A stretch of DNA of 64,000 nucleotides, taken from Cephalopachus bancanus (Eukaryota; Chordata; Mammalia; Primates; Tarsiidae). The notes below the pieces were generated by a model, which saw only the letters and a program-made list of their open reading frames with translations, ran no database searches and was not told where the DNA came from. Position numbers and translations under genes: made by a program. Positions within the stretch are counted from its first letter, which is position 1, and every line of letters starts with the position of its first letter. The stretch lies in contig JAPVLO010000984.1 in assembly GCA_027257055.1 (NCBI GenBank), forward strand, positions 186,001-250,000. Reading direction: 5' to 3'. Positions 1 to 13,818 of the stretch are shown here, one piece after another.

Positions 1-335
1 TTCTGTTGACTAGCTGAATCCTCGCTGATATAGGATATGAAGATTATTAAGACATCAAAGAATGTAGGGCCACCCCAGGGGACAGTCTCCATTCGGAGTG
101 GGAAGGGCTTTGATACGTGATTAGACAGGAGTCAAGAGAGAAACGCCTAAGAAGCAGCAAAGAGAAATCTAGGAGGATGCTTTTAAAAAGAGGGACTCTT
201 GAACAGGGTCTGGATTTACAGGTTTATTTCGGAATTGAACATATTCCCTTTCTCTAGACCTTTCTTTAGGGAAGAAACTAAAGCTTTCAGGGCTGTAGTT
301 ACTGTTCACATGGCTAAGTTGTATTGCACCTTTAT
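1..335. other. Unassigned flank upstream of the gene
   Basis: No exon, RNA gene or clear repeat is recognised here. Short open frames exist but have no coding character. In human, POLK lies upstream of ANKDD1B (general knowledge), but no POLK exon is visible in this flank. Confidence 0.4.
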
Positions 336-1075
336 TGGACAAATATTTATTACAGAGCTGGTACTGTTTTAGACACTGCTGATGCAGCAAGGAACACGCT
401 TTAAAAAAAATCCCTGTCTCCATGAAGTTTACATTCTAGTTGAGACAGACACTAAATAAACACAGGCCATCATTCCAGTGACAAGTGCTGCACGACAGAG
501 AGACAGCAGCGTTAAGAGAACGGAACTCAGCCGGGCTCGGTGGCTCAGCCTGTAATCCCGCGCCTTGGGAGGCTGAGGTGAGTGGACTGCCTGAGCCCGC
601 GGGTTTGAGACCCGCCTGAGCAACTTGGCGAGACCTCATCTCTACCATAAATCAAAATGAGCCAGGCGTGGTAGCGCGCACCTCTAGTTCCAGCTCCTTA
701 GAAGGCTGAGGCTGAAGGATCGCGGGAGCCCAGCAGGCCGAGGCTGCGGTGGCCGGGAGCGGCCGCTGCACTCCAGTCTGGGTGACAGAGTGAGACTCCA
801 ACTCAAAAAAAAAGAGAACGGAACTCGAAAGTAGAGGAGACTGTTTTGGAACAGGGGGATCAGGGATGGCGCCTCCCCAGAAGCGACGTCTAACCTGAGG
901 CCCTAATGGTGGGAAGGATGGAGCTATTTGAAAAACTGCAAGTGGGGGCAGAGCAGAGAGGGTTCTAGGCAAAGGGAAACGCAGTGGAGGCCCCTGCAAC
1001 AGGAAACACTGGAGGAGCAGCAAGAATGGAGACCAGACGCGGGGCGCTGGGTCAGAGAGGTGCGTCGGGCCAGAT
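336..1075 (+). repeat. L2-type LINE 3' end, split by an Alu
   Basis: The segment has the typical L2 3' flow. It starts with a 'caaatatttattacagagc' type beginning, passes through 'atccctgtctccatgaag', and ends in a purine-rich stretch with 'aggcaaagggaaacgcag' and 'ggcccctgcaacagg'. It is interrupted by the Alu at about 530-813 and resumes on the other side. It is an old, inactive fragment. Confidence 0.6.
530..813 (+). mobile_element. Lineage-specific Alu, full length
   Basis: This is a dimeric Alu in sense orientation. It starts GCCGGGCTCGGTGGCTCAG and ends in an A run. It is flanked by a perfect 15-bp target duplication, AAGAGAACGGAACTC, at 514-528 and 812-826. The right arm carries the GTGGCCGGGAGCGGCC variant shared by many copies in the window. 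It is inserted inside the L2 fragment. Confidence 0.92.
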
Positions 1076-1087
1076 TACGCGGAGTGA

Positions 1088-1368
1088 TGTCTTTTTTCTC
1101 TTTTTTTGAGTTGAAGTCTCCTTCTGCCGGCTAGGCTGGAATGCACTAGCACGCTGATGGCCACCGCAGCCTCGACCATCCTTCTGGCTCAGCCTTCCAA
1201 GTAGTTGGGACTACTGGCCAGTGCCACCACGCCCAGCTAATTTTTAAAAAAATTTATTGTAGAGACGAGGTCTCGCCAAGTTGCCCGGATGGGTCTCAAA
1301 CCCTAGGCTTCAGGCAATCCTCTCGCCTTAGCCTCCCAAAGTCCTGGGATTACAGGCATGAGTCATGC
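1088..1368 (-). mobile_element. Alu, antisense
   Basis: A T-rich tail at the left leads into GAGTTGAAGTCTCC, and the element runs to GGGATTACAGGCATGAG. It is somewhat diverged. It has the intermediate right-arm form (GCTGATGGCCACCGC) rather than the GGCCGC hairpin form. Confidence 0.85.
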
Positions 1369-1839
1369 ATTTGCATAGTTGGAATTAATCTGTTCGAGAG
1401 CTAATTTGCTACTTGAGACAGTGAAAAAGACTGTCACCACAGAACACCTCTTAGCTTCTCATCTAGGCCAAGTTCTCAGCGAAATCAAGCCCAGCAAATG
1501 CTCAGTTTCACGTAATGCCCTGCTCTGGGGTTTTAACCTCATCTGTTAAAGTAAGTACCACACAGTTTTGTAAAGACATGTAGCATAAAATGATGATGCT
1601 TTTTCTCCTGTCATTGTTAAGAGGATTTTTAACACAGTTAAGTTTTTGGTTTAGAATTTGAAAGCAATTTGTGTGCATACATTACTTGGATAACACCAAT
1701 CAGATCTTCCTGTACTTGGTTGTATGATTTTCATGGTCTCACGCTATTTCAACAGTTCGTTCTTTTTCTGTGGATATTTTCTTCTTGTTTTTAGAAGTTG
1801 AGTTGTAAATATACTATACGTATATATAATTTGTGTCCT
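1369..1839. other. Unassigned AT-rich stretch
   Basis: AT-rich sequence with no recognisable exon, RNA gene or repeat. I see nothing supportable here. Confidence 0.3.
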
Positions 1840-2143
1840 GTTTTTTCTTTTCTTTTCGTTTTTGAGTTGAAGTTTCATTCTGTGGTCCAGGCTGGAGCGC
1901 AGTGGCACGCTCATGGCCATCCCAGCGTCCACCTGCTGGGCTCCAGCAATCCTTCTGCCTCAGCCTTCCAAGTAGCTGGAAGTACAGGTGCGCGCTACCA
2001 TGCCCGGCTCATTTTTGGATGTATTGTAGAGATGAGGTCTCACCAAGTTGCCCAGGCTGTTCTCGAATGGTGGGCTCAGGCAATCCCCTCACCTTGGCCT
2101 CCCAAAGTGCTGGGATTACAGGCTTGAGGCACCGCAGCGGGCC
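1840..2143 (-). mobile_element. Alu, antisense
   Basis: The poly-T/C tail is followed by GAGTTGAAGTTTCATTC, and the element runs to CACCGCAGCGGGCC. CTGTTTTTTC occurs on both sides (about 1837-1846 and 2145-2154), probably as the target duplication. Confidence 0.87.
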
Positions 2144-2154
2144 ACTGTTTTTTC

Positions 2155-2595
2155 ACTTACATATTATAAATACTTTCCATATTAGGACATAGGCTGCACA
2201 ATATTCGATTCTGTGAATTCGCTATATTTTGATCAGGTCCCTGTAACACTAGTCTCATTTCACTTTTGTTTTTTAAAGGAAAATTTGAAGTTACAGGTTG
2301 TGTTCTGAAGGCAATAAGTAAACTTTTGCCCCATGCTTGTTTTTCATTGATAACTTAAGTAAACATATTGTTTTGAATTTAACGTTTCCATTTGGTGCAC
2401 AATAGTTTGAGGGAAAAACCGACAAGTCGGAAGGGAGCATTTCTATTTTATCATTTATATCACAATGATGCACATTTTATAAAGTCATAAGAAGTCTACA
2501 AAATGAATGAAGCTGGATTACATCTCTTGTCCGAAGCTTATTCTGGGGCGGTCAGAATTTGCCTGACTTGCCTCTGTATTACTTCATTTCTTCAA
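2155..2595. other. Unassigned stretch before the CpG island
   Basis: No gene or clear repeat is recognised. The base composition changes sharply from AT-rich to GC-rich near 2600. A donor-like CAG/GTAAGA occurs at about 2601, but nothing upstream of it resembles ANKDD1B exon 1. Confidence 0.3.
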
Positions 2596-2599
2596 AGAA

Positions 2600-3330
2600 C
2601 CAGGTAAGAAAGACGACCATCGCGCGGCTCTCCGACGAGAAATCAGGAGTCGTGCTGTGTTCCGAAGAAAACGCCGGAAGCCCACGCAGAAGCGACTGCG
2701 GGTCGAAGTTCCGGCGGTCCGGCTGCGCGTCGGCCTCCGCGTCCCCCGAAATCGCGCGCAGGCGCGAGCTGGGGGCCGGCCGGGCCTCGCCGGCTGCGCG
2801 GGGCGCGGGGCTCCGGACGCCCCCCGGCGGCGGCTTCTCCGCGCAGGCGCGGGCGGGCCGGCGCCGGGGCGCGGCGCGGCGGCAGCGCCGGGGGCCGGGC
2901 GCGCGCCGGCTGGGGGCGGGGCGCGGGGCCTGGGGCCGATCGGCGGGCGGTCCGGACCCCGAGCGGGAGGCGCCGGGCGAGGCGGAGGCGGAGGCGGAGG
3001 CGGAGGCGGAGGCGGAGGCGGAGGCGGAGGCGGAGGCGGAGGCGGAGGCGGAGGCGGAGGCCGCCGCGCGCGAGCTCCGCGGCGTCCCAGCTGAGACCTT
3101 TGGCCGGGCCGGCCGGGCGGTGCCTTCCGGGGCGGGCCCCAGGGACGCGGAGGGAGCCCGGGCGACGCCCCCGCGGGCCGCGGCCGGGCCCGCGCGCCGC
3201 GAGTGTGCTCTGCGCCGCGGCGCCCCCTGCTGGCCGGCGGTCAGCCGGGCATCCGCCCCGCCCCGCCTCGAGGATGGAAGGCCAGTGCGGCCTTTCCAGA
3301 CCGAGGAGGAGGCCTGCCTCGAGAGACGAT
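2600..3330. promoter_or_regulatory. CpG island, probable ANKDD1B promoter region
   Basis: This 0.7-kb stretch is extremely GC-rich and full of undepleted CpG, in sharp contrast to its AT-rich flanks. It has many GGGCGG-type Sp1-like boxes (for example near 2925 and 3130). It lies about 9 kb upstream of the first recognised ANKDD1B exon, about where a CpG-island promoter should be for a gene of this size. Long frames on both strands (2559-3332 plus, 2579-3424 minus) are open because GC-rich sequence has few stops and because of the hexamer repeat, so I do not call them genes. I looked for the first coding exon here and did not recognise it. Promoter function is inferred from composition and position. 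Confidence 0.65.
2980..3062. repeat. (GGCGGA)n hexanucleotide microsatellite
   Basis: About 13-14 nearly perfect GGCGGA units lie in the middle of the CpG island. Read as codons the tract gives alternating Glu-Ala, poly-Gly or Arg-Arg-type strings on one strand and Ala-Ser on the other. This explains the long overlapping open frames. Runs of GG at 3-base spacing could form G-quadruplexes. Confidence 0.95.
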
Positions 3331-3629
3331 GAAGCCCCTTTGCAAACGAGGAAAGTTTCCTGCGCTTGAACCTCCTCGGCCGTGACTCACGAACCGATTT
3401 GTTGTCTGACTGCACGGAAGTCACTTAACCCTTCCGCCATTCAAGTGTTTAAGCCTGGAGTGGACCGTGTATGCCTCGGGGATGGTTTCTAGCACGAGCC
3501 CGGGCAGCTGTTGAAGAGCTCAAACGCTGAGCAGGATTCCAGTCTGTGAACGGAGCGCACCGTCTTGGCCTCGTGTCCTCAGGTCCAGCCTGGGGAGCCC
3601 TGCGCCCGTCCCTTAACAGAATGTGCGAT

Positions 3630-4080
3630 CCGTTCATTCATTCATTCTGGAAATATGTCCCGGGACTGACTGCTTGCCAGGGTGTCCTAGATGCAGAGGT
3701 GCGAGAAGACAGCCTGGGTTCTGGTAGCGGTCCCGTTCCGTCGTGGGGGAGGACCGAGAGACAGCACAAGGAAGCCGATAAGTGAGATAAGTCAAAGTAG
3801 CGGTAGGGCTGTGCAGGCCGCGAGACGGGGGATGGGAAGGGATGGGGTACAGGGGACTGTCGACGCGGCGCTCAAGGCGGACGGGGCGTTTGCGCAATCC
3901 CTGCAGGAGAGAGAGGAACTCACCATGGAACGTTCAGAGGGAAAGGCGTACCAGGCAAGAGTGACAGCCGAAGTCAGCCAGGAGGGAAACTGCTGTGTTC
4001 TAGCAAGAGGACGACGACTAGCCTGGGTGGAGCGTGGGCAGCGAACGAAAGAGCAAACGAGGTTAGGCAGGAAGGCAGAA
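3630..4080 (+). repeat. L2-like fragment
   Basis: It begins with CATTCATTCATTCTGGAAATATG and goes on to a purine-rich body with CAGCACAAGGAAGCC and CAGGAGAGAGAGGAACTC. This order resembles the 3' part of L2. Its CpG content is still high because it borders the island. Confidence 0.45.
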
Positions 4081-4253
4081 GTAGTTCATGCTAGGCCTTG
4101 TCGCCCTGAAGAGAAGCTTACACTTGGTGTTGTCAGTATTTTTTTAATTTTAGCCACTTGGATAGCTGTGTACTGGTATCTCATTGTGGTTGTAATTGGC
4201 ATTCCCCTATTGGCTAATGATGCCATCTAATCCCTTTGTTCCATTAAAGTCTG

Positions 4254-4612
4254 CTATGGTTTGAATGTGTCTCCCAAATTTCCTGTGTGGACACTTAATC
4301 CCCATGTTCATATGTTGATGGGAAGTAGGACTTTGGGAGGTAATTAGGATTAGATAAGGTGACCAGGGTGAGGTCCCCATGATGGGACTGGTGGCTTTAT
4401 TAGAAGAGAGAGACATGAGCTGGTATGTACGCACATTCTCTCCTTGCCATGTGATGCCTCTTGCGTGTTACAAGGCAGGATGGCCCTCACCAGATGCTGG
4501 TGCTATGCTCTTGGACTTCCCTGCCCCCAGAACCATGAACTAAATAAATTTCTATTTTTAATAATTTATCCAGTCTGTGGTATTATGTTATAAAAACAGA
4601 AAACAGACTGAA
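4254..4612 (+). mobile_element. MLT1-type MaLR solo LTR
   Basis: It starts TGCTATGGTTTGAATGTGTC. Typical MLT1A-like stretches follow: GGGAGGTAATTAGGATTAGA, CTTGGACTTCCCTGCC, and AACTAAATAAATTTCTATT. It ends in a GTCTGTGGTATTATGTTATA-like 3' part. It is inserted in the old L1. Confidence 0.75.
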
Positions 4613-5857
4613 ACAGGTTTTTTTCTCTATTTTTACACTGAGTTTTTGTTTTCAGAGCTCTTTCTATAGTTCTGTGATAGTTCTGAATATAGTTCATTTG
4701 TCAGATTTGTGATTTCCAAATACATCCCTCCAGTGTGTTACTTGTTTTTTTATTCTCTTAATCATGCTTTTCACAGAGCAACTTTGATGAAGTCCAGTTT
4801 ATCAATTTTTTTCTTTTATGGCCATGCTGTTGTAGCATGTGAAAGAACTCTTTGCCTAACCCCAGGTTATGAAGATTTTCTCCTGTATTTTCTTCTAAAA
4901 GTTCTATGGTTTTGTGTTTTAAATTTACACCTATGATTAACTTTGAGTTAGTTTTTGTATAAGGTATGAATTTTATATCAAGATTCATGTTTTTTGCACA
5001 GATGCCCAATTGTTCAAATACCATTAGATGAAATGATTATCCTGTCTTTGTTGTCAAAGCCTTTAAACTTTTGTTAAAAATAAATTGGCTATATTTGTGT
5101 GGTGTTATTTCTAGATTATGTGTTTTATTCCATTGATTCATGTGTCTATCTCTTTGCCAATTCTATGCTGTATTGATTATTATAGATTAATAATAAAATT
5201 AAACAGTGTGACTCCTCTAACTTTATACTCTTCTTTAAAAAATTGTTTTGGCTATCTTAATTTCTTTGCCTCTCCATAAAATTTTAGCTACAGAATGTTC
5301 TGTGGTTACACATGTTCTTCTGGCATTTGATTGGTATTGCATTAAGTCTATGGATCAATTTAGGGAGAACTGACTATTTTATGAAGTTAAATCTTCCAGT
5401 ACATCGACTTGATGTATATTTTCATGTATTTAGGTTTTCTTTGATTTCTTTCAACAATATTTTGTATTTCTTTAGTATAGAGGAACTATACGTGTTGGGT
5501 TTATACACAACTATTTTAACTTTTTTGATTGTAAGTGGTACTGCTTTTTAAATTTCAGTTTTCATTTGTTGATTGCTGGAATATATAAATGTGTTTGGTT
5601 TTTGTGTGTTATCTTACATCCTGCAACCTTTCTAAATGCATTTATTCTAAAACTGTTTTGTACACTCCTTTAGAGTTTACATGTGGACAATCAAGTTGTC
5701 TGCAACCAGACTAGAGGCAATTTGATTTTTTTCCAATCTGTATGCCTTTTTATTCGCTTTTATCACTTTGTTGCACTGGCTAGGAGTGGTAACTGTAGAC
5801 ATCTCTGTTTTTCTTTTTTTTCCCTGATGTTAAGAGCAAGAAATGCATTCAGACTTT

Positions 5858-5974
5858 GTTTTTTTTGAGTTGGAGTCTCACTTTGTTGCCCAGGCTGCAG
5901 TGCAGTGGCACGCTTGTGGCCACCACAGTCTCAATCTGCTGTACTCAGGCAATCTTTCTGCCTCAGCCTTCCAA
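5858..5974 (-). mobile_element. Truncated Alu (about 117 bp), antisense
   Basis: A poly-T tail is followed by GAGTTGGAGTCTCAC. The element stops within GCCTCAGCCTTCCAA. CAGACTTT flanks it at 5850-5857 and 5975-5982, so the 5' truncation happened at insertion and not by later deletion. Confidence 0.85.
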
Positions 5975-6522
5975 CAGACTTTTATGATTATGATATTAGC
6001 TGTCAGTTTTGTGAAGATGCCTCTTCTCAGGTTGAGTAAGCTCCCTTCTCTTACCTGTTTGCTGAGATGGTTTTTTGTTTTTATCATGAATGGATATTGA
6101 ATTTTTACAACTGCCTTTTCTGCATCAGTTGATACACTCTTATATTTTTTCTTTAGGGTATTTATATCATAGATTACATGATTGATTTTAAGTATTGAAC
6201 GAGTCTTGCATTCTCCAGATAAGCCTCACTTGGTCATGGCATATTACACTTTTTTATATATCACTGGATTTGATTGATAATGTTTCTTTGAGGAGGTTTG
6301 CATGCTGTGTTCATGAGGACGTTGGTTTGTAGTTTTCAATTCTTGTAATGTCTTTGCCTAACTTTAGAATCTAGGTAATGCTAGTCTCATAAAATGAGTT
6401 AGTAAGTGTTTCCTTCTCTTCTGTGTTCTGGAAGAGATTGTGTAGGTTTGGTGTTATTCTTTAAATGTTTGGCAGAGTTCACCAATGAAGCCAGCTGAAC
6501 AGTGAGATTTTAAAAGAATATT

Positions 6523-6811
6523 TTTTGTGTGACAGAGTTGGAGTCTCACTCTGTCACCCAGACGAGTACAGTGGCCATTCCCGGCCACCGCAGCCTCGAC
6601 CTGCTGGGCACCGGCGATCCTTCTGCCTCAGCCTTCCAAGTAGCTGGAACTAGAGGTGCACGCTACCACGCCCAGCTAATTTTTCGATTTATTGTAGAGA
6701 TGAGGTCTTGCCAAGTTGCCCAGGCGGGTCTCGAACCCGCGGGCTCAGGCAATCCACTCACCTCAGCCTCCCAAAGGCACGGGATTACAGGCTGAGCCAC
6801 TGAGCCCGGCT
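6523..6811 (-). mobile_element. Lineage-specific Alu, antisense
   Basis: Complete Alu ending GAGCCACTGAGCCCGGC. It is flanked by AAAGAATATT at 6513-6522 and 6812-6821. Its tail is very short (TTTTTTG). The right arm has GTGGCCATTCCCGGCCACC, a near form of the hairpin variant. Confidence 0.9.
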
Positions 6812-7010
6812 AAAGAATATTGTTAACTACAGATCCTATCTCTTTATAGTTATAGGGTTAGTCAAGTTATAAATCATGAGAGAATTTGGATAGTTTGTGT
6901 GGTTTTCAAGGAATTGTTTCGTTTCATCTAAGTCGTTGAATTTATGTGGATGGAGTTGTTCATAATAGCTCCTTATTATCCTTTCAATGTTTGTGAGAAA
7001 TAGAATGTCA

Positions 7011-8001
7011 AGTGACATGAAGGAAAAATGAAGTAGGGTTAGGGTAGACAAGTGGCAGGAGAAAGGGGTGGTGTGGTCAAGTGTAACTTTTCAGAGGTGG
7101 TGTCATGGAGCAGAATGTGAATGCATTGAGGGAGTGGGGACTTGTTTTTTCCAGCTCAGCAAGGTCACCTCCTGTTCATGCCCTTTTTGCCCAACTCCTG
7201 AAGGCACTGGTGTTTTTGACCCCTAAAAGTTTAAGTGAATTATATACAGCTTCTAAGTAAACTATTGTTTTTAGCTGAACATTTAAACTCGATCTTATCA
7301 ACTACTTCTGGGAAAGAGAAGTATATGTAGTAAAATATTATTTAGCTACGCTAGAGATTGCATGTTTATGATTTGTCTGGTAATTTCTCAACTCTGTCAC
7401 TAGCTGAAAGATAGGCAGTGGTATGCTGGTAAATGTTTAACTAGCAGCTCTCTTAGGACTGGGGAGGGGGAGAGTCCTGATTTGTTGCATTTTCGTTTCC
7501 TTTGTATAATACTTTCATCATGACTGATTTTTAAGCTACCACATGGTGTTATTACACAGAGTTGGGAAGAGACACATGTTGTCATCTCTTGGGAGCTTGT
7601 ATGACCTGCTTCCTGCACACCACTGAAGGGGACTTTATGATCTCTGTTATAGAGGCCAGGATACTAAGATTCAAAATAGTTACAGGGTTACACAATTAGT
7701 GAATTGCAGGCAAGTTATTGTACATCTTGAACTCCTAGAGATCCTGATGTACTTGGTTTGGGCTGAGAACCTGGCATGAGTGTTTATTTTAAAGGGCTCC
7801 AGTTGATTTCGTTGTGAAGCCAGAGCTGAGAACAGTTGACTCAGTGAACCAAGAGTCTTTTATGATACTTCCCTAATGTCTTATAAAAAGCCTCAACATT
7901 CATTTTCCCAGTAGATTATAGTAGGAAAGGAGCGAGACAGTCAACTTCAGGGACAGAATAAAGTCCATGTGACACATTTCAGGACACAGTAAGACAGTAA
8001 G
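7011..8001. other. Mostly unassigned; possible MIR trace
   Basis: No exon is recognised. Around 7650-7710 a faint MIR-like run (GGTTACACAATTAGTGAATT) is visible. Nothing else is supportable. Confidence 0.3.
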
Positions 8002-8140
8002 TTCTTTTTTTTTTTTTTTTTAAGAGACAGGCTCTCTCTATGTTGCCCAGGCTGCTCCAGAACTCCTGGTTTCAAACAATCCTCCCTTCTCAGGCTCCCA
8101 AAGTGCTGGGATTACAGGCATGAGCCATGGCTCACGGCCC
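8002..8140 (-). mobile_element. Alu monomer, antisense
   Basis: A 17-base T run is followed by AAGAGACAGGCTCTCTCTATG and a single Alu arm that ends ATGAGCCATGGCTCACGG. ACAGTAAG occurs at 7994-8001 and 8141-8148. It is a left-monomer (FLAM-like) element. Confidence 0.8.
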
Positions 8141-8148
8141 ACAGTAAG

Positions 8149-10394
8149 GTCTTGATTTACCTTGGGACTTCCAAAAAGGGACAAAGACCTGAAAATTGAA
8201 CTTGCCTCCCATTGGATTAATACGCGGGGGCAAAGAGCTGGGGCCTGGGCTGAATGGGAGCCAGGAGAAGGAGCTGAGAGAAGCCCAGGAGAATTCAGGA
8301 GCCAAAGCATATGACGGAGCAGGTGATTGGTTCTCCCCTTCAGCTGTCATCTCCCATCTGCACACCTGGACATGGAGGCCGATTCAAAGCGTGGGGTTTG
8401 CATCAAGGCTGCCTGGGACAGTTCCATCCCTTATCGTCTTTAAGACATGAACAAGTAGTTTACCTTTTTTAAGTCTCAGTTTCCTCATCTGTAGGATGGG
8501 GTGACGATGCCTATACATCATCAGGTTGTTTGTTCTGTAAAAACTCTAAGGTGTGCCAATATTTGGAAATCAAGCAGAAGACTCCTCCATTTAGCCAGTG
8601 AAGAAGACAAGAAAGCCGCAGGCAGTGTAACAGAACACCAGAGAAGAACGTGTTACAAGGAGAGCCTTGGGGGCCTCTGCGTCAAAGCCTGCCAAAGGTT
8701 CAGTGCACACGACAGAGAAGTGCTGACTGGATTTTGGCAAGGAAACGTGACTCAGCAGTACCCACAGTGTCTGTGGAGTGGTGGGAAAGATGTCTGATTA
8801 GATTGGGTTGAGACAAGACTGTCTCCATGTCTTCAGAAATTGAGACAGCAATTACAGAACACTTACAAGAAGTTGGGGGTAACAGGAAGTTGAAAAATGG
8901 AGCAGCAGTTGGAAAGGAAGGTGAGGTCAAGGGGGCATTTTTTACACTTGGGGTATTATCACGTCTGCTTTTTAAGGGAATGATCCACCAGAGACTAAAT
9001 GATACAGAGGACAGAGGGGATGATTTCCAGGAAACTGACAGATGAAGTCGCTGAAAAGATGAGAGGGGAGGGGGTCCAGAGCCCAAGTGTAGAAGCTGGT
9101 CTTTCGAAGACACAGGATGCTTCATCCATGGAACAGTCATGGAACAGAGCACGTGGGTATATAGATGAAGGCAGGCTGGTTGACTCGGTGGTGGGGAGAA
9201 GAGGGAATTCTTGTCCTATTATATCTGTCTTCATGACGAGGCCATATTATCAGTTGAGAATTAGGCGATGATAGCGCAGGGCAGTACATGAGGTCGATTA
9301 GTAAGTTAGGATACTGAGGAGAAAGGAGAGGGCACGACATACCGAAGAAGAAAAGACTAGGAAGACCCAGGAGGATAGCTGGCAGCGTTCAGATCCCACG
9401 AGAGACGAGTGGGGGAGAACTTAGGAGACGCACGAGCTTGTGTATCCATTAGGACAGACTAGCTTTTCTCACAGCAACAATAACCCCTAAGTCTGAGTGA
9501 CTGAACATAACCAAGATCTATTTCTTGCTTATATGTCAAGCCCAACAAGGGCTGGCGAGGGCTTTGCTCTTTACAGTCTCTCAGAAACGCAGACGTCAAA
9601 GACTATAAAGGGGCTGAGACTTTACTTGTGAGGTAACAAGTTAGCTTGCAGTGGTGATGGAGATGCTGGCAGCAGATACCTCTGGATGCGAGATGGCCGA
9701 TTTTGTTACAGCAGCAGCAGTAGCCAGTGTCAGCATTTGTGTCAGTTCTCTAAGCCCCAGTTCCCACAGGGAGATGCAAAAAGTGCCAAGTGACGCCTGT
9801 ACCACAGTGGGTTGTGTTGCAGAAAAATCCTGTGTTTAGGGACCTCAGATCTTTTGTTATGGTCAGTAAGCATGCCCTTTGCTCCAGAGAAAGATATTAT
9901 ATCTATCTCCCAAGGCTTTTCATTACGCAGACACCCTTGAAAAGATAAGAACCAAGTCGGTGAATGCTTTTGCTTGTAAATGTGCAGAAACATCGGAGAA
10001 CTATGGAGAATTACCTTCCACCACCAAGTTGATGGCTTCTTGGGTTGACGAGGCAGGGGAAAGAGAGCTGCTGACACAGGGACTTTTCACTGGCTCACCT
10101 CCAAGTGACATGCCATCACTTCTGCTTTCAGCCCACTTGACAGACCTCACCCACTTGCATCCAGCTGGATGTCCAGACCCAGTCATTGATAAACACTAGC
10201 AGTGTCTACCACGGCATGGTTGTATGTTTTTCTCTGGTCCCATTTAGCTGTTCAGGTGCAGAAATGAAGCAAATGGCAGTTGGGTTTAATCTCAGAATTA
10301 GGATTCTGACCAACTGGTCTAATGGGGGAAAAGAGTGGTGAGGAAGGTAAGTGTGCTTGAATAGAAGTGGTTTCATAGTTGGACCGTGTGCTCT
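8149..10394. other. Unassigned intronic stretch with a MIR trace
   Basis: No exon is recognised over 2.2 kb. A MIR-like core (TTTCCTCATCTGTAGGATGG) lies at about 8430-8560. A weak LTR-like run lies at 9449-9620. The open frames here (for example 8700-9152 minus) show no recognisable protein features. Confidence 0.4.
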
Positions 10395-10785
10395 TGTCTG
10401 AGTGTATCCACCAATATTCATGTGTTGAAACTTAATGGCTAATGTGATCATATTAAGAGGTGTGGCCTTCAAGAAGTAATTGAGTCGTGAGGGCTCCAGA
10501 CCTGTAAATGGGAGTAGGTGCCCTTATAAAAAGGGCTTGAGGGCGTGAGTTTTGACCTTCTGCTTTCCGCCATGTAAGGACACAGCGTTTCTCTTCCCTG
10601 GAGGGCACAGCAACAAGGCACCCTCTTGGAATCAGAGACGCCCTCACTAGACACTGAACCTGCTTGTGTCTTAGTCTTGGACTTCCAGCCTTCAGGACTA
10701 TGAGAAAGAAATGTCTCTTCTTTATAAATTACTAAGTCTCAGGTATTTTGGTACAGCAACACAAACGGACTGGCATCATGGAATC
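10395..10785 (+). mobile_element. MaLR (MLT1-like) LTR remnant
   Basis: It contains TTCATGTGTTGAAACTTAAT, GCCCTTATAAAAAGGGC (a TATA-like core), CGCCATGTAAGGACACAGCG, CCAGCCTTCAGGACTATGAG and a GGTACAGCAACACAAACGGA end. The order and wording match MaLR LTRs. Confidence 0.7.
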
Positions 10786-11119
10786 GAAACATGGCAAGGA
10801 GGGAAGTAAGGACACAGAGGGTTAAAACGGTGGATCGGAGACCTTTCTGGGGTTGCAGGATTTCCGGTGAGCTGAACGGGTGAGAAGTTGTGGTCAGAGA
10901 ATGGAAATCTTAAGGTCAAGATTCCAGAGACAGTGCAGTTTAGGTGATGATCAGGTCAAGAGTGTGTCTCTGAAACTGGATGGGAGAAAGATTATTGCAG
11001 GTGAGGGAGTCAGGGAATTCAGAGGTCAAAGCATTGGATTAGCTATCTGTGAGGAGACCGGCATCACCTGGAATGGTGGCAAAAGTGGGCATGGGAGAAA
11101 TGTGATACAGGTGGCAGAA

Positions 11120-11316
11120 AGCGTGAACAAGTAAATCTATGTTTATTTGTTAAGGCTGCCATGAAAAAGTACCACAGACAGGGTGGCTTAAACAACATAA
11201 ATTGATTTCCTCACATTCTAGAGGCTGAATCAAGGAGTTGGCAGTGTTGGTTTCTTCTCAGGTCTTGTTCCTTGTCTTGAAGACATCTGCCTTCTCCCTC
11301 TGTCTTCACATGGTTT

Positions 11317-11399
<83 letters not shown>

Positions 11400-11560
11400 G
11401 TGTCCTATTTTTATAAGGACACCAGTCATGTCAACTTGAAGCCCACCCATATAAATTCACTTAACCTTAATAGCTTCTTTAAAGAACTTATCACCAAATA
11501 TAGTCAGCATTCTAAGGTGCTGGGGGTTAAGATTTCAACATGTAAATATTGGAAAGACAG
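11120..11560 (-). mobile_element. MaLR-like LTR remnant, antisense, with microsatellite
   Basis: It begins GTTAAGGCTGCCATGAAAAAGTACC and GGTGGCTTAAACAACATAAA. It continues after the repeat with TATAAGGACACCAGTCATG and ACTTATCACCAAATATAGTC. This is the complement of a MaLR-type LTR. Its middle has been replaced by the GT/GA microsatellite. Confidence 0.55.
11319..11396. repeat. (GT)25(GA)14 compound microsatellite
   Basis: There are 25 perfect GT units followed directly by 14 perfect GA units. Open frames running through it on both strands are artefacts of the repeat. Confidence 0.98.
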
Positions 11561-13805
<2,245 letters not shown>

Positions 13806-13818
13806 TTCAAAAATATTT

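Larger units (their letters stand above)
4126..7010 (-). mobile_element. Old L1, ORF2 region, antisense and split
   Basis: Long T-rich sequence on the + strand matches the complement of L1 ORF2, for example 'tggtattgcattaagtcta' and 'ttgggtttatacacaac'. All frames are broken. It is interrupted by an MLT1-type LTR (4254-4612), a short Alu piece (5858-5974) and a complete Alu (6523-6811), which shows it is the oldest element of the stack. Confidence 0.75.

Noticed and set aside
2559..3424. Long overlapping frames (257 and 281 codons) on both strands
   Set aside because: They run through a CpG island and a GGCGGA array, encode low-complexity strings on both strands and have no family resemblance.
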